Below the pieces are notes generated by a model. The model was not told where the DNA came from, did no database searches, and saw only the letters and a list, made by a program, of their open reading frames with translations. A stretch of DNA of 64,000 bases from the NCBI RefSeq assembly GCF_902459465.1, contig NC_047065.1:10712170-10776169 (forward strand), written 5' to 3'. Below, piece after piece: positions 23,901 to 33,564 of this stretch. Each line of letters begins with the position of its first letter. Position 1 is the first letter of the stretch. Made by a program: the position numbers and the translations under genes. Origin of the DNA: Asterias rubens. Lineage: Eukaryota > Echinodermata > Asteroidea > Forcipulatida > Asteriidae.

Positions 23901-24188
23901 GTCATCCCATCACCTTGGGGTTCACCACAGAAATCCCAAGGTGATGAGCTCTCTGCAGCGTTTCCTGGTCATCACACCAGAAGCATCTGCCATAAGAAAG
24001 TACCCGAAGAAGGCTCCAATCCCGAAGTTTTTTTATTAGGTTTTATTGTTTTGTTATCCTTGAGTTTTATACATATTAACTGCAACAATGACGCTACAGT
24101 TGTACCAGTTGCTTTAAAATGTATTAAACTACCTCAGATGTATAATTATTTAACTTTGTCTTTTAAAGACACTGGACACTATTGGTAA
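17159..24188 (+). CDS. Five-exon coiled-coil protein of unknown identity, copy A
   Basis: Proposed exons are 17159-17168, 19111-19190, 20209-20256, 22578-22664 and 23532-24188. Exon phases join without a stop for 293 residues: MDE|EVESRKRLSEKN..., RTLQKYFRRAVASRQT, VHETQEEKRAELENQM..., HAAGLEWEYDSNCKQ.... Donors fit (GTAAGT, GTTATT, GTAAGT, GTAAGA); exon 2 has tandem acceptors (GCAG/GGAAG) and only the downstream one keeps the frame. Residues ~1-100 are highly charged and heptad-like (coiled coil); ~105-240 are Ser/Pro/Glu-rich and probably disordered. The tail beyond ~240 includes a hydrophobic stretch (FLLGFIVLLSLSFIHI) that may only be translated 3' UTR, and the stop falls in a MITE. A poly(A) signal is at 24436. 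I cannot assign a family; a cytoskeletal or centrosomal role would be a guess. Confidence 0.55.
17230..17740. other. Intron 1, no further gene recognised
   Basis: Contains the short tandem GGTGGGCGACGGTGGGCGAC at 17300-17322 (three units in A, two in B). Nothing else stands out before the poly-G minisatellite. Confidence 0.5.
17760..18785. repeat. Poly-G minisatellite, ~110-130-bp units (copy A)
   Basis: Units read TCTGGCGGGCCCAATGCAGC, then GGCTGATACTGGTATTGGGA, TGGTCATTTCAACTTGG, GTTCCTC, GATGTTTAACCC and a run of 8-25 G. About seven units lie inside intron 1. A 71-bp piece is duplicated exactly around 18025-18170. Gly- and Val-rich frames here are by-products. Related arrays lie in copy B (49320-50395) and at 57240-59275. 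Confidence 0.9.
19320..19765 (-). mobile_element. Dispersed repeat with hammerhead-ribozyme-like motif (Penelope-type relic?)
   Basis: On the minus strand the sequence reads GTTTGCGGTAACATC, TTCTACTTGCCAGGTAGAG and further down CTTGATGATGACTAGAGCAA followed by GCTAGTCAAAACGTT (about 19475-19512). GACTAG/CTAGTC is a perfect stem II around AGCAAG, flanked by the cores TTGATGA and AAAAC, where a working hammerhead has CTGATGA and GAAAC. Penelope-like retroelements and retrozymes carry such ribozymes. Both cores are mutated, so this copy is probably inactive. No RT or GIY-YIG coding remains. Confidence 0.5.
20430..20680. repeat. GC-skewed degenerate repeat
   Basis: Contains G-rich GGTGGGGGTGGGGGGTGTGA and two related pieces ATATCAAATGTCCCCCC (20503 and 20640), the latter followed by GATTGCACCACAGAGCATCT, a phrase that recurs at 21822 and 22379. 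No coding sequence recognised. Confidence 0.5.
20734..20977 (+). mobile_element. SINE-like insertion with (ATT)n tail, present only in copy A
   Basis: 20741-20970 is absent from copy B, where the text runs straight through CCCTATGCTATTTGG. The insert is flanked by TATGCTA (20734-20740 and 20971-20977), a 7-bp target duplication. It ends with GCGCTATATAAATG followed by about 31 ATT units, the 3' tail style of short retroelements mobilised by LINEs. The poly-Leu and poly-Ile frames across it are simple-repeat artefacts. Confidence 0.85.
21241..21629. mobile_element. TTAA-type palindromic MITE (family 1)
   Basis: Starts TTAAAGGCAGTGGACACTAT and ends CTACCAATAGTGTTCAGAGTCTTTA, with the reverse-oriented family interior (AGCATCTGAAAGCACAC, CGACCAATTGAGCTCAGA). 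Kept in copy B with an internal deletion (52598-52953). Confidence 0.85.
21715..22040. repeat. Direct duplication of ~185 bp
   Basis: GAAGATGCTGTTAACTCAAA ... TGTTCTGTTCCATTCTTTTT ... GGCCTAAAGATTGCACCA occurs twice (from ~21732 and ~21927) with ~85% identity by eye. The same pair exists in copy B (53035-53330). Confidence 0.7.
22040..22577. other. Intron, nothing recognised
   Basis: C-rich run CCCCTTCCCCCCCCCCA at 22470-22487 and another GACTGCACCAGAGAGCAT phrase; no gene. Confidence 0.4.
23290..23364 (-). repeat. tRNA-derived sequence (SINE head or tRNA pseudogene), copy A
   Basis: The minus strand begins GGGCTAGCTCGGTGGTATAG (A-box-like TAGCTCGGTGG) and contains GTTCAAATCCC (B-box) at the right distance. 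The anticodon and acceptor stems do not pair well, and no 3' CCA-proximal match was seen, so it is not a functional tRNA. Copy B has it at 54572-54646. Confidence 0.55.
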
Positions 24189-24310
24189 TTGTCAAACACT
24201 AGTCTTCACAGTTGGTGTATCTCAACTTATGCATAAAATAACAAACCTGTGAAAATTTGAGCTCACAATGTTTTATACTATCACCCTCTCCCCATTACTC
24301 GTAATCAACT
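24164..24310. mobile_element. Truncated family-1 MITE
   Basis: Starts TTTAAAGACACTGGACACTA, then jumps from the left third to TCACAATGTTTTATACTATC; the interior and the right end are missing. Confidence 0.7.
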
Positions 24311-24435
24311 CGTATGCAGTGCTAACCCCTAAATGAATTAGCACCGTGGACATGTTAATGCCTTTATCAAATTAGGTGACAGGATGCCATGCACAAAGCA
24401 AACCCTTTCCATATAAGGGCATGAACACAACAACA

Positions 24436-24441
24436 AATAAA
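24436..24441 (+). terminator. Candidate poly(A) signal AATAAA, coiled-coil gene copy A
   Basis: AATAAA about 250 bp past the stop at 24188, followed by an A-rich stretch. Only a motif match. Confidence 0.3.
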
Positions 24442-24524
24442 AAAAATTATATGATGTTATATGGGATAGTAGGGCTTGTATAAAAAGCAAAACTTATAAC
24501 AAGGAACAAAGTTATCTTACTGTT

Positions 24525-24888
24525 TTAAAAGCACTGTACACATTTGGTAATTACTCAAAATATATTAGCATAAAACATTACTTGGTAACGAGCAACGGAG
24601 AGCTGTTGATAGTATAAAACAAAGTGAGAAACGACTCCCTCTAAGGTTTCGTAGTTTTTGAGAAAGAGATAATTTCTCACTAAAACAATATATATAAAAA
24701 TCTGGCCAGAAGCACACTATTTTATACAACAAGGGTGGTTTTTTCTTTCATCAGTTTCTTGCAACTTCAATGAACAGTTGAGTCCAAATTTCCACAGGCT
24801 TGTTTCTTTATGCATATGTTGGGATACACTGAGTAAGAATATTGGTTTTTGACAATTCTTACTACCAAACGTGTTCAGTGCCTTTAAT
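24525..24888. mobile_element. TTAA-type palindromic MITE (family 1)
   Basis: TTTTAAAAGCACTGTACACA at the left, CAAACGTGTTCAGTGCCTTT at the right. The 99-aa minus-strand frame here is palindrome-derived. Confidence 0.8.
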
Positions 24889-24977
24889 GTTTTGTTTCGA
24901 TTTATTTTAAGATGTATACTGTCTGTGATTGTATTAACAAACCATGCATGTACTTGTACAATTGCATTAACATCAGT

Positions 24978-25157
24978 GCCCAATTTCATAAAGCAATTTT
25001 TGACAAGCACAGACACATTTCTGCTTACCAGACTATCTTAGCCAGTAACCCTGTCACATGGTCCATCTTTTACTTGTACCCTGCTTAAATTTGCTCAGTA
25101 GACAAGGAAATGTTAAGCAAAATTGTCTGTTTAAGCAGCTACATGAAATTGGCCTGC
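24978..25157. mobile_element. MITE with GCCCAATTTCAT ends (family 2)
   Basis: Left end GCCCAATTTCATAAAGC, right end GCAGCTACATGAAATTGGCC; inner text is GCTTA-rich (CTGCTTACC, AATGTTAAGCAAAATTG). About 180 bp. Confidence 0.75.
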
Positions 25158-25617
25158 AATGCATTATCAGTATAGGTATTCTTCAGCATTATTGTTTTTA
25201 TTTATTTATTTATTTATTTTTTGCATTTATTTGTTTCCTGAACTTGTTTATAGTTTTACAATTGGTGTTTGTGACTCAAACTTCTAGAAAGTGATTATTC
25301 TATGCTATCTATTCCGGGGGAGGTTTATGAAATGTTATTGCTGTTTCAGACTATCTGTATAGTATTGAGCTTAAAGCTTTTAGTATCTTATTATTTCAGT
25401 TTATGTTGTATGCTATGTTTAATTAAAAGTACCACTTGGTGATCTTTAAATGAAAAACCAGAATAGAACCATAGTTTCATTCTACAATCCACCGTTCGTT
25501 ACATTGTATAAAGTACTAAAATATCTAGTACAAAGCCTTTATATGGAAAAAATTTATTGTACTTTTAATAGCGAGTTGTGTTTGGATGAGGTAGTCACTT
25601 GCAAAAATAGGTTGACC

Positions 25618-25932
25618 CCAAAGGCACTGGACACTATTGGTAATCACTGTTAGCATAGAAACGTACTTGTTAACGGAGAGCTGTTAATAGTTTAAAACAT
25701 TGTGAGAAATGGCTCCCTCTGAAGTAACGAGAAAGAAGTAATGTCCCACTAAAATATGGGCAAACAAATTATTTCGGGACTCACAATTTGATTTTAAGTT
25801 CTCAAAATCAAGCATCTGAAAGCACAAGAGTTCGTGTAACAGCGGTGATTTTTCTTTCATTATGTTGCTACTTCGACGACCAATTCAGTTCAAATTTTCA
25901 CAATAACCAAAGATGTTCAGATTCTTTAAGGG
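25618..25932. mobile_element. Family-1 MITE, internally deleted
   Basis: Starts CCAAAGGCACTGGACACTAT and ends decayed (AACCAAAGATGTTCAGATTC). It lies just left of the transposase/BEN block and may mark its outer limit. Confidence 0.7.
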
Positions 25933-26382
25933 GTCCAATATCACTTAAATTTACACATATCTTGATATTCACTCTTCACAACAAACAAAGCAACTATAAC
26001 AAAGTTCCACAATTTGTTTGCACTTTTGGTGAAAGTTCCATATTTATTTTTTTGTTATTAAAACAAAATAGTAGGCCCCTATCTTATTTTAATCAAACGA
26101 GACTTTGCATTTGGCAACAATGGGTAAAAATGGCATTTGGATAAGAAGTTGGACTTGGAAAGTTTCCCACGCTTTTTTGTCCTTGTGTGACTTTTTGTTA
26201 TCTAAACTAAATTAAGGAAACAATGAGTGATGGTTCTGAGGAATCCATCCCTTTCTTTTACGTAACACTAAAGTAAGTTTTAACTAACTGTGTTGTAGTA
26301 TACCATCGGCCTATTGAAACTTAAAATAAACTTGAAACACAAAATAAAAACTCTCTCACACTGCGGTGCTGTTATGAATTAA
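25933..26382. other. Flank of the transposase/BEN block, no gene
   Basis: AT-rich, possible left end of the element starting GGGGTCCAATATCACTTAAA. I could not find a matching inverted end on the right side. Confidence 0.35.
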
Positions 26383-26388
26383 TTTATT
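26383..26388 (-). terminator. Poly(A) signal of the BEN-like gene
   Basis: TTTATT on the plus strand is AATAAA for the minus-strand gene, about 63 nt beyond its stop codon. Confidence 0.55.
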
Positions 26389-26450
26389 TGAGTGTCACTT
26401 CTGAATTTAAAACAAAACGAACTTGAAACTACATTTACTGGTACTTCTTT

Positions 26451-27754
26451 CTAGTTACTATTATCTACGGTTTCCACAAGCACCCGTTTTCTTTTTTCGT
26501 AACGGGCTCGCTTGCAGCATTCGTTGAGCGCTTCCACGGTCTTACTTTTAGAGTCTGTGTACCAGTCAGAAAATCCAGTAAATTGCATCTTGGCTTGATG
26601 GAAAATGCTGTGTATGATGACTCTGTCGAGCTGGGGGATTTTGCATCGCTTGTTGTTCTCATCTCTAGAGTTTCCAGTGACATTTTTGATGGCCAGTTCT
26701 TCTTTTGGTACCTCTCTTTTCAAGAGGCAGACACATAGCAGTTTTCCCTTTTCATTGTCTGATGCGTTGCGACGTCTTTGCTGCACTTCTCTCAACATGG
26801 CGTTGTAATCGGCAACAGAACGCACCAGAGTTTCACTTCCACCGAGTAGATAGGTGCCAGAATCAGGGCCCGACATAAGTTTTGCCGATTGCGGTTGTGA
26901 CGGAGTTGTGTCCACAGCTGTTTCTTGTTCGGATGACGGCACTGAGATAGGTCGCATGAACTGATGGGCTTGGGTTGATGGACCTGATGGACGGCCTTGG
27001 GTTGATGGACCTGGCGGACCGTCTAGAATAGACGGACCTGGAAGACGGACTGGGACTGGTAGGCCTGTCGGGCGGACTGGGGTTGATGAAACGGACGGAG
27101 TGGGTGGATTTGATGGTTCTTCTAATATTATGTCTGGCGATATCTTTGAAGCCATGACTTTCACCAGCTCCCGAAGTCGATCTTGTTTGAAGTCGATGTC
27201 TAGTTGTTTTTTCTCCATCTCTTCTTGTTTCTCCTGCATTGTCACCAGGCGGGACTGAATGTCACCGAGAATATCAAGGATAAGTTCCGAAGTTTGTTCT
27301 TGACGACTCATCTGGTTTTCAACATGAAACATCTTCCGAACTTCCGCTCTGTTTTCTGTGCGGATCTGCGTTCTCAGACCAGCCAGTGCAATGTCATCAT
27401 CTGAATCATCACTGTCAATTTCAACATCTGTGAATGAATAAAGAAGTACATATTACGATTAAGTACGATCTTGTTTTTTAAGTGGCACGGAGTAATCTTT
27501 GAGTAAAACAAATATTCTTAAAGCCACGCTAGCATTTGTTTATAGTGGCTGGTACCCAGAACGTGGTTTTTTTGTAACGGCCTTTTACCTGAATTTTTCT
27601 CGAGAGGCATCCGAACTATGTCCAAATATTAATGATGATATTTTTGTTTAATATAATAGTGTTAAAAAACACTGATTAAATAAAGTGCTAATGTGAACTT
27701 ACTTCTTCGCTTGTTGGGCGATCGGTCAATGCTGTCACAATCCTGGAAGTTCAT
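26451..27754 (-). CDS. BEN-domain-like protein encoded beside the transposase (2 exons)
   Basis: Exon 1 is 27754-27703 (MNFQDCDSIDRSPNKRR), donor GTAAGT; exon 2 is 27427-26451, acceptor TTCATTCACAG; phase 1, total 342 aa, stop TAG. In order: acidic segment (~19-30, DSDDSDDD), predicted coiled coil (~60-115, Glu/Lys/Gln-rich), Pro/Ser/Gly-rich linker with repeated GPST/RPSG-type motifs (~120-200), and a conserved-looking C-terminal domain (~246-325). The last has the BEN layout: LLCVCLLKREVPKEEL, then KIPQLDRVIIHSIFHQ, then KTVEALNECCKRAR. BEN domains bind DNA or chromatin factors and occur in animal and viral proteins. Transcribed away from the transposase at 28095. The BEN call is by pattern only; the frame is fully open, implying recent activity. 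Confidence 0.7.
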
Positions 27755-28094
27755 CGTGAGCACGTTCAATGTAGATGAAACTAAATCTCAAAAACTAACC
27801 TAAAAAATCACACTGGCAACTCAAATAAATACTTGTTTAACAGACTTTTGCTCGTAAATACTGTGACCGTGTTCAGCAGTATGGGACAGGTGTACTGGAA
27901 TAGAAAGCAGAGGGAGAAACACAGTTATGTAGTAGCAACCCGTAGTTGTGACTGGACATCACTATAAATAGTCGCTATAGCGACGGGCAGCATCTTTTGT
28001 ATGCACTCATTGGCGCGTAGGCCTAGCTATAAACAATAAACAACAACACTTCCAAAAAAGCGTCAGCCAGAGGTCTTTCGTCTTCCAGGTCAAA
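27755..28094. promoter_or_regulatory. Shared divergent promoter region
   Basis: About 340 bp between two outward-pointing start codons. On the plus strand a TATA box (TATAAATA, 27963-27970) abuts the perfect 14-bp palindrome GTCGCTATAGCGAC (27971-27984), a possible transposase or regulator binding site. No clear TATA was seen for the minus-strand gene. Confidence 0.5.
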
Positions 28095-29954
28095 ATGGAG
28101 TTTAAGTTTAGTCAATTGCAATGCAAAGCTTCATCTTTATTTAGCCCCATTCGCGACCATGTCATATCCCCGCTTAAACCAAATCTGATTCCGTTTTCAC
28201 CGATCAAGCAACCCATGCAGGCATCAGCACGCCCACTGTCAAGGAAACGGCTCTTCGATGTGAACACCTCTCAGGCACGCGGTACTTTGCCTCAAAAACG
28301 GGGTAGGAAGCCATTGCATGAAAAACATACAAACCTCGTCCAGACTGTTACCGAGAGTCTACTTGATCATGGTTTTGCAGCACATCGGAGGAGATCAGAA
28401 ACTTGGTCATCTGTTGGTGTGACAGCACGGAGATTGACGAGTGAAGTTTTGAATAGGCCTAAAGTTTCCGACCTGCCAAAGTCAATCAGTGAGAGCTCCA
28501 TCAAACGCTTATTTGTCGCACCCCATAGTAGCCGCCATGCAAGCGTCCGATATCATGGAGTTATTGTCGCAAAAATTGGCGTGAAGGCAAATGATGTATC
28601 AAAGGAAAACAAAAACTCTCATTTTTGCCGAAGCTCCGTGAATTACGCTCTTGAGATGGCCACTTGTTTTGAAGATGAGGTGTCAGCATGGTCAGTGGAC
28701 GACAAAAACAAGCTACTTGTAGGAGGGGGTCCATGTGTCGATAGAAGGATGTCCTTTAAATCTAACTTTATGAGAAATGACATGGTCCATTATCCAGACC
28801 ACAACTTTTCAACTGGGTACAAAATTATACCAAGCGGGTATATGCAGCTTCTTCACCGGCCATCACCAAAACAGCACGACAAGACACCATCTCAAGAACC
28901 TCCGTTACCTGGCAACCAGTGTCAGCTACCCACCTCAAAATATCGACATGACAAGCTAGGCCGTCTCCACTTCAACTATCCCAGAACTGGTCCACTCTCC
29001 ATCTATCTCCGGGGCAACAAGTTTCACAAAGCATCCGTCTATAATCACCATGAAGACCTCAAACAACTAATTCAAAGAGTCAACGAAAAAGACGGGAAGT
29101 ACGCTGCCGTAATCATATCAGACAATGGGCCAGACTGGAAAAAGCACAGTTTGAAGGTAGTCCAAATGATTGGAAGACTTTGGCGAGACTTGAACCTCGA
29201 CTACTTGTGCATTGTGGCATATTCACCTGGGGACAGTAGGTTCAACATGGTAGAACATTCATGGGCCCCCTTGACTATGTGGTTAACAGGGCTTCAGCTA
29301 AAGGCTAGTCTACCCGGAGAGGAAAAGACTCCACAAGAACAAACAAAATTGACACAACAAGAGAGGGAAACCAAAGAGGCCATTGTTCTTGACACGGCGA
29401 TTGATGACGTCCACCGCTGCCTGGAAGGAAGAGTTTACGACTCGTTCCCACTGAACATAGTCCCTGTTCCTTGCCGTTCAACACAGCACACAGATGAGGC
29501 CAAAATTGAGGAACTCACCAATGCAAGCCTTCTAAAAATCCAGCGAGATGATAGACTGAGTAGTCTTGCAGAGGAATTTCAATTTCTCTCCCGTCACTCT
29601 GCCCAGCGGTCGTTTCAGCTGGAATTTGTGAAGTGTGAGTCCTCTTCCTGTGGTCATTGTTCCAAGAGGCCGATTCGCGCAAAGAAGTTGATAACTTTTT
29701 TACGTGAGTTTGCAGATGGCTACAACTTCACGCCGAAACCATCCGAGCAACATCCAGATCACTTCATGGCATGGCATGAAATGGCTCAAAGGGCGACTGC
29801 GGGAACGCTTCAGTTTGCAGACTTGGACGAGGGTCTTGAGTCGCCACTTTCAGGTGAACAGCGAAGGTGCAAGCAAGGATGCAAGAAGGTTTTTCAGAGT
29901 GCAGCCGACATGGACCGACACGATCGTCTCATCCACAAGTTCAAGAAACTCTGA
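28095..29954 (+). CDS. DDE-type transposase-like protein, 619 aa, intact
   Basis: Single uninterrupted frame starting at ATG 28095 in context AAAATGG. Residues 1-75 are basic with a KRGRKP (AT-hook-like) motif at 68-73. A putative catalytic triad is D202 (WSVDD), D343 (ISDNGPDW, 341-348) and E387 (FNMVEHSW), with 43 residues between the last two. Downstream are a Cys cluster (C514, C519, C522) and a C-terminal C2H2 finger (C592, C596, H609, H614). I recall similar unnamed proteins in many marine invertebrates but cannot place it in a named superfamily. The head-to-head BEN gene and shared promoter suggest both belong to one element. The terminal inverted repeats are unresolved. Another possibility is a domesticated transposase. 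Confidence 0.75.
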   Translation: MEFKFSQLQCKASSLFSPIRDHVISPLKPNLIPFSPIKQPMQASARPLSRKRLFDVNTSQARGTLPQKRGRKPLHEKHTNLVQTVTESLLDHGFAAHRRRSETWSSVGVTARRLTSEVLNRPKVSDLPKSISESSIKRLFVAPHSSRHASVRYHGVIVAKIGVKANDVSKENKNSHFCRSSVNYALEMATCFEDEVSAWSVDDKNKLLVGGGPCVDRRMSFKSNFMRNDMVHYPDHNFSTGYKIIPSGYMQLLHRPSPKQHDKTPSQEPPLPGNQCQLPTSKYRHDKLGRLHFNYPRTGPLSIYLRGNKFHKASVYNHHEDLKQLIQRVNEKDGKYAAVIISDNGPDWKKHSLKVVQMIGRLWRDLNLDYLCIVAYSPGDSRFNMVEHSWAPLTMWLTGLQLKASLPGEEKTPQEQTKLTQQERETKEAIVLDTAIDDVHRCLEGRVYDSFPLNIVPVPCRSTQHTDEAKIEELTNASLLKIQRDDRLSSLAEEFQFLSRHSAQRSFQLEFVKCESSSCGHCSKRPIRAKKLITFLREFADGYNFTPKPSEQHPDHFMAWHEMAQRATAGTLQFADLDEGLESPLSGEQRRCKQGCKKVFQSAADMDRHDRLIHKFKKL

Positions 29955-30046
29955 GGAAGGAGAGAAACTTTCTCTCAAACAAACCAAACGGCTCTTTTCA
30001 GAGCCACACACATTCAAAAAAGAGATTTAACATGATGCGTCTTTGT

Positions 30047-30052
30047 AATAAA
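30047..30052 (+). terminator. Poly(A) signal of the transposase gene
   Basis: AATAAA about 95 nt after the stop at 29954. Confidence 0.5.
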
Positions 30053-31400
30053 AAGTGATTCAACTATTCATTTATAATTTCACAGATTTGTAATATTTAT
30101 GTTTCAGATTTTCACCAAAATCGGACTCCAAATTTATTTATACTTTTCCAGGAAACAAATTTATATTAAAGCACGAGATTGTCTGATCAACCTTAAACAT
30201 AGAGAGTTTTATCTTAAACTTACAAACGGGAAGGGTATAAACAAAATGTTCTGATAATAAGATCTGTTAATTTATTCCAATTAAGCGTAAAACAAATAAG
30301 TACACACACATACATTAGGTATTTTTTATTGCAGTCTTTTTATTAATGCAATGGTTTTTCTTCTTCAATGCCAACAGTATGTTTAAAATTAAAATAATTC
30401 AAAATTAAACCTTCTGACGAGGACGTACTGATTACAATCCTATTTGCAGATCACACCCAAATTCAACAACCTGGTCATACGTTTATTAAAAAGATACACA
30501 TTAGTTGGGAAACATTCTTAGTTGGTCACAACCAACCAAAAATTGAGTTCGTCTCGAACGCTCAAATCGAGTATACATGTACATGATGTACCCATGTGAG
30601 GTACATTGACGTTGCCAGCGCTAGGCTAAGCAAATACATGACAAAAAGAGGTAAAGTAGAATGTGAGGTTATACTTCATCGTTTTTCACGATTAAAAAAA
30701 GTATGTGTGGTATCTTTTGACGAGCATTTTAGAAATGGAAAAAACACAGCGCAAAAATAACGCGTTAGAACATTTTAGTTTTTAAATTCATATTCATAGT
30801 CCACAACCGAACAGTCAAAGCTATAATCCCAACACAATGGACAGTAATCCGATTATAGCCCCTTTGTTCGGACTCCGGACGACTAGACAAGCTCAGCGCA
30901 CTGAAGCGTTTGAAGAACCTATCCCCCAATCGTCTCACAACCGCTGCTGAATCGTTTGCTACTGTAATCGTTTGACAATCGTCTGATGGTTGCCGAACCG
31001 GCCCTAAATGGACCGCGCGCCTAACTCAGCAACGCGATACACCCCAAAGCTTAGACACTTACCAATTACTGCTGCTGATGTGTTCTTTCCAGCCATGCAT
31101 ATAACTCAATTCCTGAAACTGCCTACATCTGACTCATTTTCACAGAGCGGGTCACATTTGACACCTGATGACGTCACAGTGACAAAAATGTGTTTTTCAT
31201 ACTAAGTAATTTGATAAGGTACACGATGGTATGCAACATAGCCAAAGCGTTCATTTGTTTTAACGAAAACCCTTAGCCTACGTAGGACTCTAATGTAGGC
31301 CTGTTGGTTGTGTGCAAATCCAAATACATGTATGTACAAAGTAATGGGTCCAGAACGAAGCGGTTAGTAAACAAATAAAAAATATGCCAACTTCAGGACA
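30053..31400. other. Right flank of the transposase/BEN block
   Basis: No gene seen. At 30985-30999 GTTGCCGAACCGGCCCTAA looks like a DNA-transposon terminus; 30920-30985 has internal repeats of AATCGTTTG/AATCGTCT. No inverted partner was located on the left side. Confidence 0.35.
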
Positions 31401-31404
31401 GCTT

Positions 31405-32430
31405 CGTGGACTCCCTCAAGTAAGTCCTCAACCCCGTAAAGGTCCACATTGTATTGCACCAACTATCGAAAAGGTGTAACAATGCCATGAAAGTGACTGC
31501 ATTCAGTTTAGTGACTGCATCCATAAGATCCGTTGTACCCATTACGCCAAGATTTCAATTTATTCGTGAATTATAAACGTACCTTGATTGCCTTTTAATG
31601 GAGGGAAACATTTATTTTTAGAATCAGTATATTTTTCAACACAGAATATCAAGTTTAGGAAACAAACAGATAAATTATTTTAAAGTTATTGTGTTTTTGA
31701 CCATTTAAATGTTGACATTTTGAAGAGCCATTATGTTTGTGCACAGACACAAAACCTGCAATACATGAGGTCATGGTGTGTCATCCGGAAATTTAGGCCA
31801 TTATCTTGTTACATGTATACTGTACCACACAAGTATAAAATCGTAAAAAAGTTTGACGATCGGACGTTTACTTTTTGAGATATGGTGGTCTAAAGATTGG
31901 CTAGTGAAATATTCATGTCACTATAACTTAGTTAATTAAATAATTAATTCAAGCTTATTATTTCGCCAGTACTTCAAGACCTAAGCTTTAATATGATATA
32001 GAATCTGACTCTTTAATACGAAGCCAAGTATGACTTTTGCTAGAAACAAAATGCCCTGGTTAAACCTAGGGGCTTTTAGGAGGAGGAAAGAATAATAATA
32101 TTAATCATAATAAAAGCAAATAAAAAATCTTGATGATTTCAATAGCTGTTCCGACCACTACATCTGAACAGCTAAAGATACTAGCTTCACGTCGTCGTCG
32201 TAGACTCCCCCCTTACATTAAGTATGTTCTCAACCCATAAAGGTACACACTGTATTGCAATAACCATAGAAGATGTAAAAATGCCATGAAAGAGACTGCA
32301 TCCAGTTTATGACGTACTATGTTGCACCCATGTCGCCAAGATTTAAACTTATTTGTTAATCATAGACGTACCTTGATTGCTTTTAATGGACTGAAACATC
32401 TCTTATTTTCAGAAACATTTAAGAATAAAT
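31405..32430. repeat. Diverged direct repeat, two ~240-bp copies
   Basis: 31405-31660 and 32190-32430 share CAACCC(G/A)TAAAGGT, AATGCCATGAAAG, GACTGCAT, CGCCAAGATTT and ACGTACCTTGATTGC in the same order and spacing, at roughly 75-80% identity. The text between shows nothing recognisable. Confidence 0.65.
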
Positions 32431-32525
32431 TAATAATACAAACAGTATATATTTGCCACGATTACTCAAGCTATACAAATGCACTCCCTGTAACTTAAAA
32501 AGTTGTACTGTGATTAATTTAACAG

Positions 32526-32631
32526 GCTCATAAAGGAGAAGGCCATGTATGAAAAGGAAGTCATTGAACAGACTGCTAAAGTAGAGAAGATGAAAACAAA
32601 CAATGAAGATCAATATGACATCAGGAAACAG
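32526..32631 (+). CDS. TBCA: Tubulin-specific chaperone A, exon 2
   Basis: Acceptor TTAACAG and donor CAG|GTACAT bound a 106-nt exon. The first G completes a split codon, then LIKEKAMYEKEVIEQ...DIRKQ follows (35 residues). It matches the conserved helix of TBCA, the cofactor that binds beta-tubulin released from the chaperonin in the cytosol. The exon starts and ends at the positions known for animal TBCA genes. Exon 1 (the ~18-residue N-terminus) was searched for upstream by eye and not found. Confidence 0.9.
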
Positions 32632-33560
32632 GTACATGTACATAGGTGACCCCACCCCTATACCCAATGCCTTGAAAAGTTTTGCCATAGTCTTTTGTCC
32701 AACAGTTTTCACCAGATAGTTGTGGTTCCTTTTTGTAGGACGCATTTAAAATGTGTATATGTCGGTGTTTAAGCTGAGGATTGAAGGCCTACAAATCAGT
32801 TCATTATTAGCTGCGGCTTACGGTCCACATTATGTTTTTTATTTTTTTATTTACGAGTCAATCAATTTTGACAGAATTTTCACTGCTTTTTTAGCTGTAT
32901 GTTACTTGTCATTACAAGGACTGTTACACTTAAGCCCTGGTGTCTCTGTCTGTTAGAACCAAGTTTAAAAAACTCAGAAATAATTCCCCAAACCAGAATC
33001 CTTTAGTTGTCTTATTCACTTAAACTGTACAAGTTATATTAAACATTCAAATTTATTCACAGGCATTTATATGAACATTATATCAAAACAAAATTATGTA
33101 ATGTTTGGTTATACAATATTATTTCATTGTTTGAATTCAAGAAGCTTCTTATGAAATCACGGTTTTCTGAGAACTCTCTTCCTTGAACGCTTTGTTCATT
33201 TTACAATTCTGTCCCTGTGGACTTGTCAAAATACCAATTCACTTCAGTGGCTGTATTAATTTCAGTCTCCTTTCAGGTAAGTTACTACAGTATTTGGTTT
33301 CGGTTTATTTTCAAACTTGTTTTAATATTAACAAATTACTTGATGTAATAAATTAAAACAAACTGATACTGATACTAGTTTGGCCGTCACTGTCAGCTAG
33401 GTTTGGGATACTTTAAAGTCTTAACTCTGGCCCTTCCGACGTTCTCTCTGGACTCAGTACTGGCTTCAGTAGCCTTGTCTACAGTCCTTCAATGTCACTC
33501 AACAATATCTCAATATCTTCAGCTTAAATTTCAATCCTCACTCAAAGCCATCTATTAATA
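32632..33560. other. TBCA intron, proximal part
   Basis: AT-rich with no recognisable gene; LINE-derived text begins near 33560. Confidence 0.5.
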
Positions 33561-33564
33561 TACA

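Noticed and set aside
23593..24039. Alternative 148-aa frame of exon 5
   Set aside because: It does not join in phase with exons 1-4; the frame used (HAAGLEWEYD...) does. Its tail KYPKKAPIPKFF is noted only as a possible frameshift alternative.
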